Shown here: positions 22,349 to 32,449 of the stretch, in pieces | How positions within the stretch are numbered: the stretch's first letter is position 1 | Layout: each line of letters starts with the position of its first letter | NCBI RefSeq assembly: GCF_018991925.1 | Contig: NW_024720773.1 | Location: 1,562,567-1,626,566 of the forward strand | Direction: 5' to 3' | Source of the DNA: Homarus americanus | Taxonomy: Eukaryota; Arthropoda; Malacostraca; Decapoda; Nephropidae | Length of the DNA stretch: 64,000 nucleotides | Translations under genes and position numbers: made by a program | Notes under the pieces: generated by a model | What the model was told of the DNA's origin: nothing | Databases searched by the model: none | Seen by the model: the letters and a program-made list of their open reading frames with translations, nothing else

Positions 22349-23430
22349 GTGTGCGTGTGCTTGTGCACACAGGATGTTGTAATGCATCTAGTGTGGCAGC
22401 ATTATGACAGTGCTAAGGTGCAGGCATTGCTTGCTCCCTCTCGCATTGAGTTACCGCCGTTGGCTAGCCCTCGTGGCGAACAGGGAAGCAACTTGCATAA
22501 GCATTCCCCTGCCAGTACACAGCCTCTTTACCATCAAGACTACTGCTGTGCCTCCTCGTGGCAACACACGGTAACTGGATGCTTCATGGGCCCAGACTAG
22601 ACCAGCAGGGGATCTCGGAGTAGCAATGGGCCCCACAGGAAGACGAATAGGCCCACTGGCATGTGAAAACGCCCTGGCACCTGCCAACTATTGCCTTGCA
22701 GATTTACCTTGGGAGGTATAAGGCTACGGGAGTAAACCCTGAAGAAAAAATCTGCTATGGAGCCCCACATCAGGCAGACATACTTACAGAGCTCCAACAA
22801 GACCCCAACGGCGGTATAGGCGGAAGAGGTGACCCCATGGGAACCCAATGAATACAGCGGCGGATGAAGGCAAAGCATGATGGACATAACTACTGAGGCG
22901 AAACCCAACTAACTGGGCTATCGGCAGTCCATTGCAACTCTCCCTCTCCCCAGTCGTTGCAACTTGCACCACTGGATCAGGAAAAGGGAGAGCCAAGATG
23001 CGTGGTTGCAACCTGCGCTCCTGCCTCACCACATAAATCAACTCAAGTGCACCCATCATCCAGCTCATCATACCTCTCATTATTATCAAAACCTCTATAC
23101 CCCCAAATGACCTATGGCGACGGACGAGTGGAGACGGGGTCAGGCAGAGATGACTGCCGGGATTCTCTAGTCACAACTCTGCACATGGTTGGCACAGATA
23201 AGATGGTCGTTTATGCACTGGGATCTAAGCAGCAGTGCAATCCGGTTCTCTCTGTGCGGCTGAGCAGCCCTCTCGAGGAGCCACTCTGCTCACTGCACAC
23301 GGGGAGGGGGCTAGAAAAGGTGCCCTAAACATAGCCTGCCTAAAAAACCAACCTGACTGGGTAACCGCATAAGGAAATCCTTATGTGATCGAAAACACAA
23401 TCAAAATCACAAATCCACACAAAAACAAAA
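22349..23430 (+). pseudogene. 5' region of the inverted RTE half (leader, possible short ORF)
   Basis: This region matches, in opposite orientation, 28090-29174 of the second RTE copy. It contains the 5' terminus, a leader of about 0.6 kb and a Ser/Pro-rich frame (22957-23328) with LAPLDQEKGEPRCVVATC and RDDCRDSLVTTLHM. The same residues appear in the other copy (LDKEKEEPRCVFEACTS, RDDCRESLVTTRHM), so it is shared element sequence and probably coding or once coding. I do not know its function. Confidence 0.6.
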
Positions 23431-23443
23431 TATACAGCCTCTT

Positions 23444-24448
23444 ATGGTCGCTGCATGGAATGTCAAGACCCTTCTGGATACTGGCACAAAGGATCATCCT
23501 GAAAGAAGATCTGCCCTTGTGGCAAAAGAGCTAGCTTGGTATAACATCGACATAGCAGCCATTAGTGAGTCCCTGCTCTCAGACGAGGGTCAACTCACAG
23601 AACGGGTGTCTGCCTATACCTTCTTCTTGAAGGGTAAACCTGCCTGCTGCGGAGATAAACCGCATTTATGTAGTTTGCTTTGCCATCCGCCAATGCATCC
23701 TACACATCCTATTGGGATCAACGAGCGTCTCATGACGCCCTGAGTCCCAATAAATCACTCACTTCATGCCTTTTTCCATAGTGCATACGCCCCAATACTG
23801 AATGCAGAGGATGACATGAAGGATGCCTTTAACGCCGATCTCGACAGAGTGCTAACCTCTATCTCCAGAGAAGATAAGGTTGTGCTCCTTTGTGACTTCA
23901 ATGATAGAGTTGGTAGAGATGCTGATATTTGGCAGGGAACCATAGGGAGAAATGGACTAGGCAAGTGTAATCCCAGAGGCTTACTCCTCCTCAGCAAGTG
24001 TGTTGCACACAACCTCACTATCACCAATACCTTGTTTAGGCAGGCTGAGAAATTCAAAGGTCCGTGGCAACACCCACGATCCAAACACTGGTATCTCATT
24101 GACTACATCATTGCAAGAGAAAGAGATCACCGAGATATCCTCATCACCCGTGCCATACATGGCTCAGACAACTGTGACACTGATCATTGGCTCGTCAGAG
24201 CCAGGCTCTCACTTCACGTCGCCACAAAACGGCGAAGGCAACAAGCCTGTAGAAGAGGTTTTAACACTAAGCGTCTGGAGAATCCAGCGGTAGCACATAC
24301 TTTCAGAGAGCAGCTCGAACATGGGCTGATAAACAACCCGACAATGAACAACCCAAATATCAGTGCCGAATGGGATATTCTCCACCCTGTCATAAGAAAA
24401 ACCTGTAGAGAGACCCCTGGCCAGATCGAAAGAATACACCAGGAATGA
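23444..24448 (+). pseudogene. APE-type endonuclease of the RTE-like element
   Basis: Frame 23444-23743 has AAWNVKTLLD (Asn ligand region), VAKELAWYNIDIAAISES (the Glu of the usual SET/SEV pattern is kept) and a Trp/Gly region. A gap and frameshift at about 23640-23810 remove part of the middle. Frame 23816-24448 continues with VVLLCDFNDRVGRD (GDFN becomes CDFN), KHWYLIDYIIARER (about 24085) and SDNCDTDHWLVRARL (about 24160, the terminal Asp-His). This is an RTE-type endonuclease that would nick target DNA. Besides the frame break, Gly to Cys in the GDFN motif is a likely defect. Confidence 0.78.
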
Positions 24449-25174
24449 TTTCATGAAAATGACCCGGCAATTTATGAACTCATCAATGATAAACGTGCTG
24501 CTTTAACTGACTGGCATAACAACCCTCAGTCTCGGACCAAAGCTGATACCTTTCACAAGAAGAAAGCTGTGCCCAAGCGGGAACTTCGCAATCTATAGAA
24601 TGACTGTTTAAAAATTAAAGCATGTGAAACACAAATATTTGCAGATCAGCACAAGATGCGCGAATATTTCAATTCCATCAAAATCTTATATTGGCCAATC
24701 ACTAGTTGCGCAGCCCCCTCCGCTCATCCGAAGTTAACTCCATAATTAAAGACGCTGAAGGCCTCCTTCGGTGCTGGAAAGAGCACTACCATTCACTGCT
24801 CAACCGAAACACTAATGTGGATATCCTGACAACCCAGCACGTCCTTCAGCATCCAGAGCTGACCCACGTCAGCTATCCTCCATCCCTGGGTGAGGTAGCT
24901 ACTGCCATCAAACAGATGAAAAATAACAAAGCCTCAGGGCCTGATAGAATCCCAGTCGAGGAGTATAAAGCAGGAGGACCTCTGCTTACCAGCCGTCTCC
25001 ACTCTCTCCTGGAGGATATATGGGAAAAGGAGGAAATACCCCAAGCTCTTAAAGACGCCTCCATCGTCAATATTCATAAGAATAAGGGAGACCGGTCAAA
25101 CTGTGGCAACTATCGTGGGATCTCGCTGCTTTCCGTAGCTGGAATGATTTTTGCTCGAGTCTTCTTAAACAGAC
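24449..25174 (+). pseudogene. RT N-terminal part of the RTE-like element, cut by a microsatellite
   Basis: After a damaged linker (24449-24705, several stops) the frame 24706-25174 shows RCWKEHYHSLLNRNTNVDIL, SLGEVATAIKQMKNNKASGPD (about 24890) and IVNIHKNKGDRSNCGNYRGI (about 25065), the fingers region of RTE-type RTs. It ends at ARVFLNRQ and runs directly into (ACAG)n and then (AC)n. The next residues expected (LIPEAET) are absent. The rest of this RT lies at 21206-22348 on the other strand. Confidence 0.78.
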
Positions 25175-25191
25175 AGACAGACAGACAAACA

Positions 25192-25251
<60 letters not shown>

Positions 25252-25267
25252 ACTACTACTACTACTA
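25169..25267. repeat. (ACAG)n-(AC)n-(ACT)n compound microsatellite
   Basis: Four to five ACAG units, about 25 AC units, then five ACT triplets. It separates the inverted RTE 5' half from the 3' end of the next RTE copy. On the minus strand the ACT block reads (TAG)n and may be the 3' tail of that copy. Confidence 0.9.
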
Positions 25268-27233
25268 TAACTTTGTTGTACACTCGGAATCGAGGTAAAT
25301 AGAAAGACCTATACTGTACAGGACAAGTAGGCGCCGTCCACTGATATTGCACGTGTGGAGGACTATAACTACTGTGGGAGGGGCGGCGACGGTGCATTTC
25401 CGGTGCTGGCACTTTTCTGTCTCAGTATTCAGTCGGGCTAACTCGAAAGTATTGACACCTTCTCGTGTGATGCTCCTCCAAGCGTTACGGTACGGATTGA
25501 TCGTCTCCCAGGTGAGGGAGGTCAATTTGGCACTTTTTCAGGTTTGTCTTAAGGCTATCCTTCTACGTTTTCTGTTGTTCGCCAGCGTTACGTTTACCAT
25601 TCGTTAGGTGATTGTAAAGTAGCTGCTTTAGTAGTCTACAGTCGTCTATGCTGGTAACAGGGCCAGTCCAACGTAATTGTTCATGGATAATGGTAGCCTC
25701 GATGCTCCTACAGTAGGTTTCAGATAGAATACTGGCATTTGTTCTCTTGGCTTCCCAGCGAACTAAAAAGGATAGAACGTAGACTACGTTGGTGAAAGTT
25801 TTCAAGTGCCTTGAGGTACCTCCTGTATACAATCCGTGTGCCGCTGCCATACAGAGGGGTGGGGAGGATCTTTGCTCGATACACGGGCAGCTTTGTAGAT
25901 AATTTCAGCCCCCTACAGATGAAGACATGAGTACGGAGTCTGCCAAAGTCTTGAGATGCACATCTGATCCGATGTTGAATCTCCTCATCGATTTTTTGCG
26001 GTTGTGGACAGGTGCGAGCCAAGGTACTGGAGGTGGGTAACATTAGAGAGAGTAGTACCGCTAAGCTGGATGGATGGTGGAGGTGTGATTGAATCAGGGC
26101 AGGCTGAAAGAGAATTGAGACTTATGTGCATTCACCTCTAGGCCGAAGTGTGCATACGCATCTGCAAAGGTGTTCAGTATCTCCTCTAGGACACGTTCGG
26201 TGTTAGGGACGTCTGCAACTGAAGTTCAGTTCCTGCCTGGAGTCGACTTTTGTTGAAAAGTCCCTTCATCCGGTACTGGATGTCATCCCCGCCGGCTAAA
26301 ATGACAGTGGCGTGAGTATGAAGGCAGCCAATAATATGGAAAAGAGAGTTGGTGCCAGTACACATCCTCTTTTTACTCCCGTTTGGATGGGAAAGAACTC
26401 AGACTGGGTGCCATTGTGTAGAACATTTTCATTCATGCCATTGTGGAGTTGCCTCGTAATAGATTTTGGTGGGCAGCCAAAACGACTGAGGGTCCGCCCA
26501 AGGGCTTCCCTGTTGACCGAGTCGAAGTCCTGTGTAAGGTCAATGAAGACCATGTTCAAGTCACAACTCTGTTCTCTGCAGTTTTCCTGTATCTGGCAGG
26601 CGGCAAAAATCATGTCAGTAGTTCCACGTGATGGTGTAAAGCCACAGTGAGATTCTGGGAGGAAGGTTTCTGCTTCAGGAATAAGTCTGTTTAGGTGGGC
26701 TCGGGCGATAATCTTGCCAGCTACGGACAACAGTGAGATCCTGCGGTAGTTGCCATAGTCTGACCGATCTACCTTGTTCTTATAAATATTGGCAATCAGG
26801 CTTCTATAAGATCTTAGGGAATTTGTACCTTCTCCCATTATTTCTCCAGGAGCCAATGGGGACGGCTGGTAAGCAGAGGTCCTCCTGATTTATAAACTTC
26901 GGGAAGGGTTCCATCGGGCCCTGTGGTTTTGTTATTTTTCATCTGCTTGATGGGAATAGCTATCTCATCCAGGGATGGAGGATATCTGAGGTAGGTCAGC
27001 TCTGGGTGCTGAGGAACCTACAGGGTAGTCAGGACATCCACATCGGTGTTGCGGTTGAGCAGCGAATGCTCTTTCCATTGCTGACGGATGCCTGCTTCGT
27101 CTTTAATTAGGGAGTTACCGTCGGATGAGCATGGGCCCCCCCCCCATGCCATGAGAAGTTGGGCCATATACTCTTTTGGCGGAATTGAAAAATTCACACA
27201 TCTTGTGTTGATCTGCAAGTTTTTGCGTTTCAT
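25268..27233 (-). pseudogene. RT and C-terminal region of the second RTE copy
   Basis: The linker reads GNSLIKDEAG and WKEHSLLNRNTDVDVLTT (27018-27233). The RT frame 26296-26856 has NYRRISLLSVAGKIIARAHL, HLNRLIPEAETFLPESHCGF, motif A MVFIDLTQDFDSVN (about 26545) and motif B TGVKRGCVLAPTLF (about 26350). Motif C is lost in the broken stretch 26050-26290. The C-terminal parts (25563-26043) keep LYGSGTRIVYRRYLKALENFHQ and IIHEQLRWTG, and the last frame (25268-25525) keeps LTWETINPYRNAWRS and a remnant of a Cys/His finger (HTCNISGR). At least five frameshifts separate these blocks. Confidence 0.75.
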
Positions 27234-28090
27234 ACTCTTTATTTTTCAACCATTCGTTCTTTAGATTGCGAAGTTCGCGCTGGGTCGCTGCTTTCTTCTT
27301 GTGGAAGGTATCGGCTTTGATTCGAGACAGAGGGTTGTTCTGTCAGTCAGTTAAGGCAGCACGACTATCATCGACGAGTGCTACCATTGGACCCTCCAGT
27401 CGCTTGATGTTAAAGCCTCTTCTGGAGGCTTGTTGTCTTTGCCGTTTTGGGGCGACTTGAAGGGCGAGTCTGGCTCTGATGTGCCGATGATTAGTGTCAC
27501 AGTGGTCTGAGCCAAGCATGGCTCGGGTGATGAGGACATCTTGGCGATCTCATTAACTGTCAATAATGTAGTCAATGAGATTCCAATGTTTGGATCGTGG
27601 GTGTTGCCAAGAGGTTGTGTGCAGCATACTTGCTGAGGAGTTGGCCGTTGGGATTATAATTGCGTACTCCATTTCTTCCTATGATTCCCTGCTAAATATT
27701 AGCATCTCTGCTAACTCTGTCAAGGTCGACGTAAATAGCCTCCTTGATATCATCGTCTGCATCCGGTGTTGGGGCGTATGCACTGATGATGTAGGCATAA
27801 CGTGAGTTATTCAGTGGGACTCGGAGAGTCATAAGGCGCTCGTTGATCCCAACAGGGATTTCAGTTAGTCTATGTAGGATGGATTGGCGAATGGCAAAGC
27901 CAACTCTGTAAATGCGGTGTAGCCGGAACCCATTCTGTGAGTCGACCCTCGACTGGGAGCGGGACTCATTAATGGCTCCTATGTCGATGTCATACGTAGA
28001 CAGTTCTTTTGCCTCAAGAGTGGTTCTTCTTTCAGGATGCTCATTTGTGCCAGTATCCAGAAGGGTCCTGATATTTCATACAGTGATCAT
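27234..28090 (-). pseudogene. Endonuclease region of the second RTE copy
   Basis: Read in several frames on the minus strand, it has the same order as the other copy. A start region matches WNVKTLLDTGT (about 28070). Next comes VGINERLMTLRVPL (about 27850), then SAYAPTPDADDDIKEAIYVDLDRV (about 27740). The region equivalent to KHWNLIDYII (about 27580) and a short frame 27381-27575 follow. A deletion removes the GDFN motif, so it cannot be functional. Confidence 0.65.
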
Positions 28091-28226
28091 ATAGTTTGTT
28101 TTTGTTTGTATCTGTGATTTTTATTGTGTTTTCGACCGCATAAGGATGACCTTACTGGGTGCGGTCGCCCAGTCAGGTTTTTTTTTTAGGCAGGCTATGT
28201 TTAGGGCACCTTTTCTAGCCTCCTCC

Positions 28227-28763
28227 TCATGTGGGGTGAGCAGAGTCGCTCCTGGCAAGGGCTGCACAGTCACACAGACACGACTGGATTGCACTGCTGT
28301 CTACTGTAGATCCCCGTGCGTAAACGACCATCTTATCTATGCCGTCCATGTGCCGAGTTGTGACTAGAGACTCCCGGCAGTCATCTCTGCCTGTTCGCCT
28401 GTCGTCATAGGACTTTTGGGGGATAGGGTTTTGATGATGATCAGAGGTATGATGTGCTGTATGATGGCTGACAGTTGCTTGATTTATGTGGTGAGGGGAG
28501 GTGCAGGCTTCAAACACACATCTTGGCTCTTCCTTTTCCTTATCCAGTGGTGCAAATAGTTGCAACGACTGGGGAGAGAGAGAGTTGCATTGGACTGCCG
28601 ATAGCCCATTTGTTGGTTTCGCCTTCGTAGCCTGTCCACCATGCGCTGCCTTCATCCGCCGGTGTAGTCGTTGAGTTCCCATTTTGTTCACCTCATCCGC
28701 CTTTACGACAGTTGGGGTCTTACAGGAGCTTTGTATGCATGTCTGCCTGATGCGGGGCTCCAA
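28227..28763 (-). pseudogene. Leader or short ORF of the second RTE copy
   Basis: A 178-codon open frame matching the region at 22957-23328 of the other copy: LFAPLDKEKEEPRCVFEAC, DDRRTGRDDCRESLVTTRHM and DKMVVYARGS. It is His/Ser/Pro-rich and has no recognised domain. It stayed open here although the rest of the copy is broken, which may be chance or may mean that this part was once a coding ORF1. Confidence 0.5.
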
Positions 28764-29174
28764 CGGATTATTCTTTCGGGTTTTACTGCCGAAGGCTTGG
28801 ATTAATCCGCAGGGCAGCTAGCAGTGGTTGGTAGGCGCCAGCCCGTATCCACATGCCAGTGGGCCTATGCACCGTCCCTCTGGGGCCCACTGCTACCCCA
28901 AGATCCCTTACAGGTCTAGCCGGGGGCCACGAGGCACCCAGTTACCGTGTGTTGCCACGAGGAGGCACAACGGGAGTCTTGATGGTGAAGAGGCTGTGTA
29001 ATGGCAGGGGAAGACTTATGCAGGGTTGCTTCCCTGGTCACCATGAGGAGTAGCCAGCGGCAGTACGTGAAAGTGAGAAGAAGCAAGCAGTGCTTGTACC
29101 TTAATACTAATATAATGCTGCCACACTAAATGCCTTACAGCACCCTGTGTGCACACACATGCACACACACACAC

Positions 29175-29514
29175 TATAGGAATCAAACTATTCAATAAGG
29201 TAAAATTTTAATCTAAGTAAATATCTAACTCAATCTATTCAAGTCAAACTATCCATCTAAATCTAAGTATCTATCCCTCCATCCCACTCGCACAATCTAT
29301 CCCTTCATCCCATTCCAGCCACCTATTCATTCATCCCACTTCACCAACCCATCCCTCCATCCACTCCAACTATTTATTCCTCCCACTCCACTCCAACTAT
29401 CCACACACACACACACACACACACACAGGTAAGAATGCCGTCATAAAGGGTCTCAGGTATCTCTCTGAAGCTGCTAATAAGATCTTCAATAGTGTCACCA
29501 TATACGGCTACAGT
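29175..29514. other. Low-complexity C/A-rich spacer
   Basis: Contains CCATCCCTCCATCC-type words, a short (AC)n run at 29400-29429 and a 60-base unique stretch leading into the 22-bp array. No gene is seen. Confidence 0.6.
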
Positions 29515-30855
29515 GACGGCGTGCACCATTACTATTGAGGGCGTGCACCATTACTATTGAGGGCGTGCACCATTACTATTGAGGGCGTGCACCAATACTA
29601 TTGAGGGCGTGCACTACTACTGTGATGCACCACTACTATTGAGGGCGTGCACCACTACTGTGAGGGCGTGCACCACTACTATTGAGGGCGTGCCACTACT
29701 GTGAGGGCGGCCATTACTATGGGGCGTGCACACTACTGTTGAGGTGTACTACTACTACTGGTGAGAGTGCACCACTACTGTTGAGGGCGACACCACTACT
29801 GTTGAGGCGTGCACCACTACTGTTGAGCGTGCACCACTACTGTTGTGGTTGTGCACTGCTACTGTGAGGCGTGCACCACTACTGTTGAGAGTGCACCACT
29901 ACTGTTGAGGCGTGACACTACTGTTGACGGCGTGCACCACTGTTGTGGTTGTGCACCACTACTGTTGAGGCGTGCACCACTAGTGTTGAGGCGTGCACCA
30001 CTACTGTTGAGAGTGCACCACTACTGTTGTGATTGTGCACCACAACTGTTGTGGTCTTACACTACTACTGTTGAGGCGTGTCACCACTACTGTTGAGGAA
30101 TTACACCTACTGTTGTGATTGTGCACTACTACTGTTGAAGGCGTGCACCACTATCTGTTGAGGGCGTGCACCACTACTGTTGTGGTTGTGCACCACTGTG
30201 TGGTTGTGCACCACTACTGTTGAGGCGTGCACCACTACTGTTGGTTGCACCACTACTGTTGAGGCGTGCACCACTACTGTTGAGGGCGTGCACCACTACT
30301 GTTGAGGGTTCCTACTGTTGAGTGCACCACTGTTGAGAGTGCGCCACTACTGTTAAGGAGTGCACCACTACTGTTGAGTGCACCACTACTATTGAGGAGT
30401 GCACCAATATTGTATTGTTTGCACCAATACTGTTGAGGCGTGCACCACTACTGTTGAGGGGCGTGCACCACTACTGTTGTGGTTGTGCACCACTACAGTT
30501 GAAGTGCACCACTACTGTTGATTGTACCACTACTGTTAAGTGCACCACTACTGTTGAGAGTGCACCACTACTGTTGAGGTGCACCACTACAGTTGAGGCG
30601 TGCACCACTACTATTGAAGTGCACCACTACTGTTGAGGTGCACCACTACTGTGTAGTTGTGCACCACTACTGTTGAGAGTGCACCACACTGTTGAGAGTG
30701 CACCACTACTGTTGAGGAGTGCACCACTACAGTTGAGGGCGTACCACTACTGTTGAAGTGCACCACTACTGTGAAGTGCACCACTACTGTTGAGGGAGTG
30801 CACCACTACAGTTGAGGGCGTGCACCACTAATGTTGAGGGAGTGCACCATACAGA
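29515..30855. repeat. 22-bp minisatellite (GAGGGCGTGCACCACTACTG core)
   Basis: About 60 units of nominal 22 bp running from 29515 to 30855. The first units are regular (GAGGGCGTGCACCATTACTA plus TT). Later ones vary between 15 and 23 bp through loss of GGG or GCGT. Open frames across it (e.g. HHYC repeats) are by-products of the unit and carry no gene signature. Confidence 0.9.
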
Positions 30856-30874
30856 AAATTTATCCTCTTCATTC

Positions 30875-31395
30875 GATAAGGTTAGGTTAGGTTGGGTTAG
30901 ATTTCGTCATGTTTTATTATATCCAGTTCGATAAAGATTGTTTAGGTTAGGTTAGATTTGGTTAGATTCGGTCAAGCAAGATTTGGTTAGATCAAGTTAG
31001 GTTTGGTTAATTTTGATTTGGTTAGGTTAGATTTGGTTAAGCTAGGTTTGGTCAGGTTAGGGTTGGGTAATTTTGATTTGGTCAGTTTAGATATGGTTAA
31101 ATCAGGTTAGGACAGGTTAGATTTTGTTAGGTTAGGTCAAGTATGATTAGGTTAGGTCAGGTTAGGTCAAGTTTGATTTGGTTAGGTTCAGCTAGGTTAG
31201 ATTAGATTTTTGTAGTTAGGTTATGTTATGTTTGATTTTGTTAAGTTGGGAAGTTGGGTTAGGTTTAGTTAGGTTAGGTTAATTTTTATTAGGTTAGGTT
31301 AGATTAGGCTAGATTTTGTTAAGTTAGGTTAGGTTAGGTCAAGTTTTATTTGGTTTGGTCAGGGTAGGTTAGGTTAGGACTGGTGTGGTTAGGAA
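30875..31395. repeat. Degenerate GGTTA pentamer tract (telomere-like)
   Basis: About 0.5 kb of GGTTA units mixed with variants such as GATTT, GGTCA and TGGTT. Only short blocks of three to five perfect units remain. TTAGG is the ancestral arthropod telomere repeat, so this is an interstitial telomere-like tract or a satellite of similar composition. Confidence 0.8.
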
Positions 31396-31601
31396 AGATC
31401 ATGGATGATTTAGCTACAGGGGAATTAAGTGTCAGTGCAATGGCTAGTTAGTGAAGTTCAAGGACGAAAACTTGAAGTGATTGTGAGGATGAAGGAGGAA
31501 GACATGAGACAACACAGGCGAGTGGAGGGTTGTGAGGAAGTACGACCAAACTGGTGGTGACAAAAGACAACAAAGAAACAAATACTCAGTGTTCTAACGT
31601 T

Positions 31602-32247
31602 TTTGTCATTTGGTAGACAGATTGGACTGTAACATAGTCAAGGACAAGGCTGACAAGGAAGGTACGAAAACCTTAGTTGTTGGTGATTCCCAGGTACGGT
31701 ACCTAGAAAGAGCTTTCTGTGCCAAAAATAGAAATAGGATGCGAGTGTGTTTGCCAGGAGCTGGGGCAGGAGATATAGTTGAAAGGATGGACAATATCAT
31801 GTCTGGTAATGGGAACAAACCCGTTACCTGCCTCGGTGCAGGAGGCAATGATATTGGCTGGTGTAGAATGAAGAGCTACTTGATAAGTTCACAGCAGCTA
31901 TTGAATGTATTAGGTTGAAGGTAGAGATCCCTATCATATGTGGAGTCCTCAGAAGGAGAGTTTGCAGTTGGTGTCACCGGCCTTTCTGACAGATACTGCA
32001 AGTCTCACCAGTGCAAGTCATTGACAACTGGTACAACTTTTTTGGCAGAAAGAACCTTTATGCTAGGGATGGAGTACATTTATCTAGGGATGGGGTGACA
32101 ATCCTGGCTGGCTCTTTCGAGGGGGCATTCAAAGATGTCAAAATCTTTAAACTACTAGGGGAACATGTGAGCACGGCGATCGAGGAGACTGCAGTGGGCA
32201 CGGGTAAACAAAGCAAAAGGTTACAGAGAGATTCTCCTCAGGAATGA
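31602..32247 (+). pseudogene. ORF1 esterase (SGNH-like) domain of the CR1-like element
   Basis: Block I: TLVVGDSQVRYLERAFC (about 31670), the GDS motif with the nucleophile Ser. Next is RVCLPGAGAGDIVERMD (about 31745), with the Gly region. Block III is VTCLGAGGNDIGW (about 31825), with the GGND signature. After a frame break at 31918, IDNWYNFFGRKNLYARDGVHLSRDG (about 32020-32095) supplies the catalytic Asp-x-x-His (DGVH). Esterase-type ORF1 proteins are known in CR1/L2 elements, where the domain is thought to act on lipid or in RNP handling. Residues of the triad are all visible; only the frame is broken, between 31918 and 32011. Confidence 0.78.
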
Positions 32248-32449
32248 TGACAAAGCAAAATCAGGCAAGGAACCAAAGCCTAAAGGCGACAAAGACAGGA
32301 TTCAGATCATGACTAGCTTAAATATCTACTTAGCAAACAGTAGAAGTATGAGTTATCTGTCGAATAACAAATTAATGGTTACAAAATATTCCTTGCTGAT
32401 AGGCAGATTAAGAAGGTGGGAAACAGTCTATATCAAATCAATAAGGAAA

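Larger units (their letters stand above)
21206..25174. mobile_element. RTE-like retrotransposon with 5' half inverted (twin-priming structure)
   Basis: The 3' half lies on the minus strand (21206-22348) and the 5' half on the plus strand (22349-25174), head to head. The 5' half ends in the RT after LNR and the 3' half starts at FLPEFQRG. A second copy (25268-29174) shows that only about seven codons separate these points in an uninverted element. The junction carries the element's own 5' terminus (GTGCACACAGG, about 22362). This is the geometry expected from twin priming. The last 0.3 kb of the 3' end is missing. Confidence 0.65.
25268..29174 (-). mobile_element. RTE-like retrotransposon, second copy, near full length but decayed
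   Basis: Continuous minus-strand element from a 5' end in GTGTGTGC/GTGCACACAGG (about 29150-29174) to a 3' end by the ACT microsatellite at 25267. It supplies the uninterrupted reference order leader, endonuclease, RT, thumb, C-terminal finger against which the rearranged copy at 21206-25174 can be read. It has many stops and frameshifts, so it is an old copy. Confidence 0.75.

Noticed and set aside
30875..31395. True chromosome end
   Set aside because: The pentamers are degenerate and followed by an ordinary retrotransposon, so this is interstitial or telomere-like sequence only.
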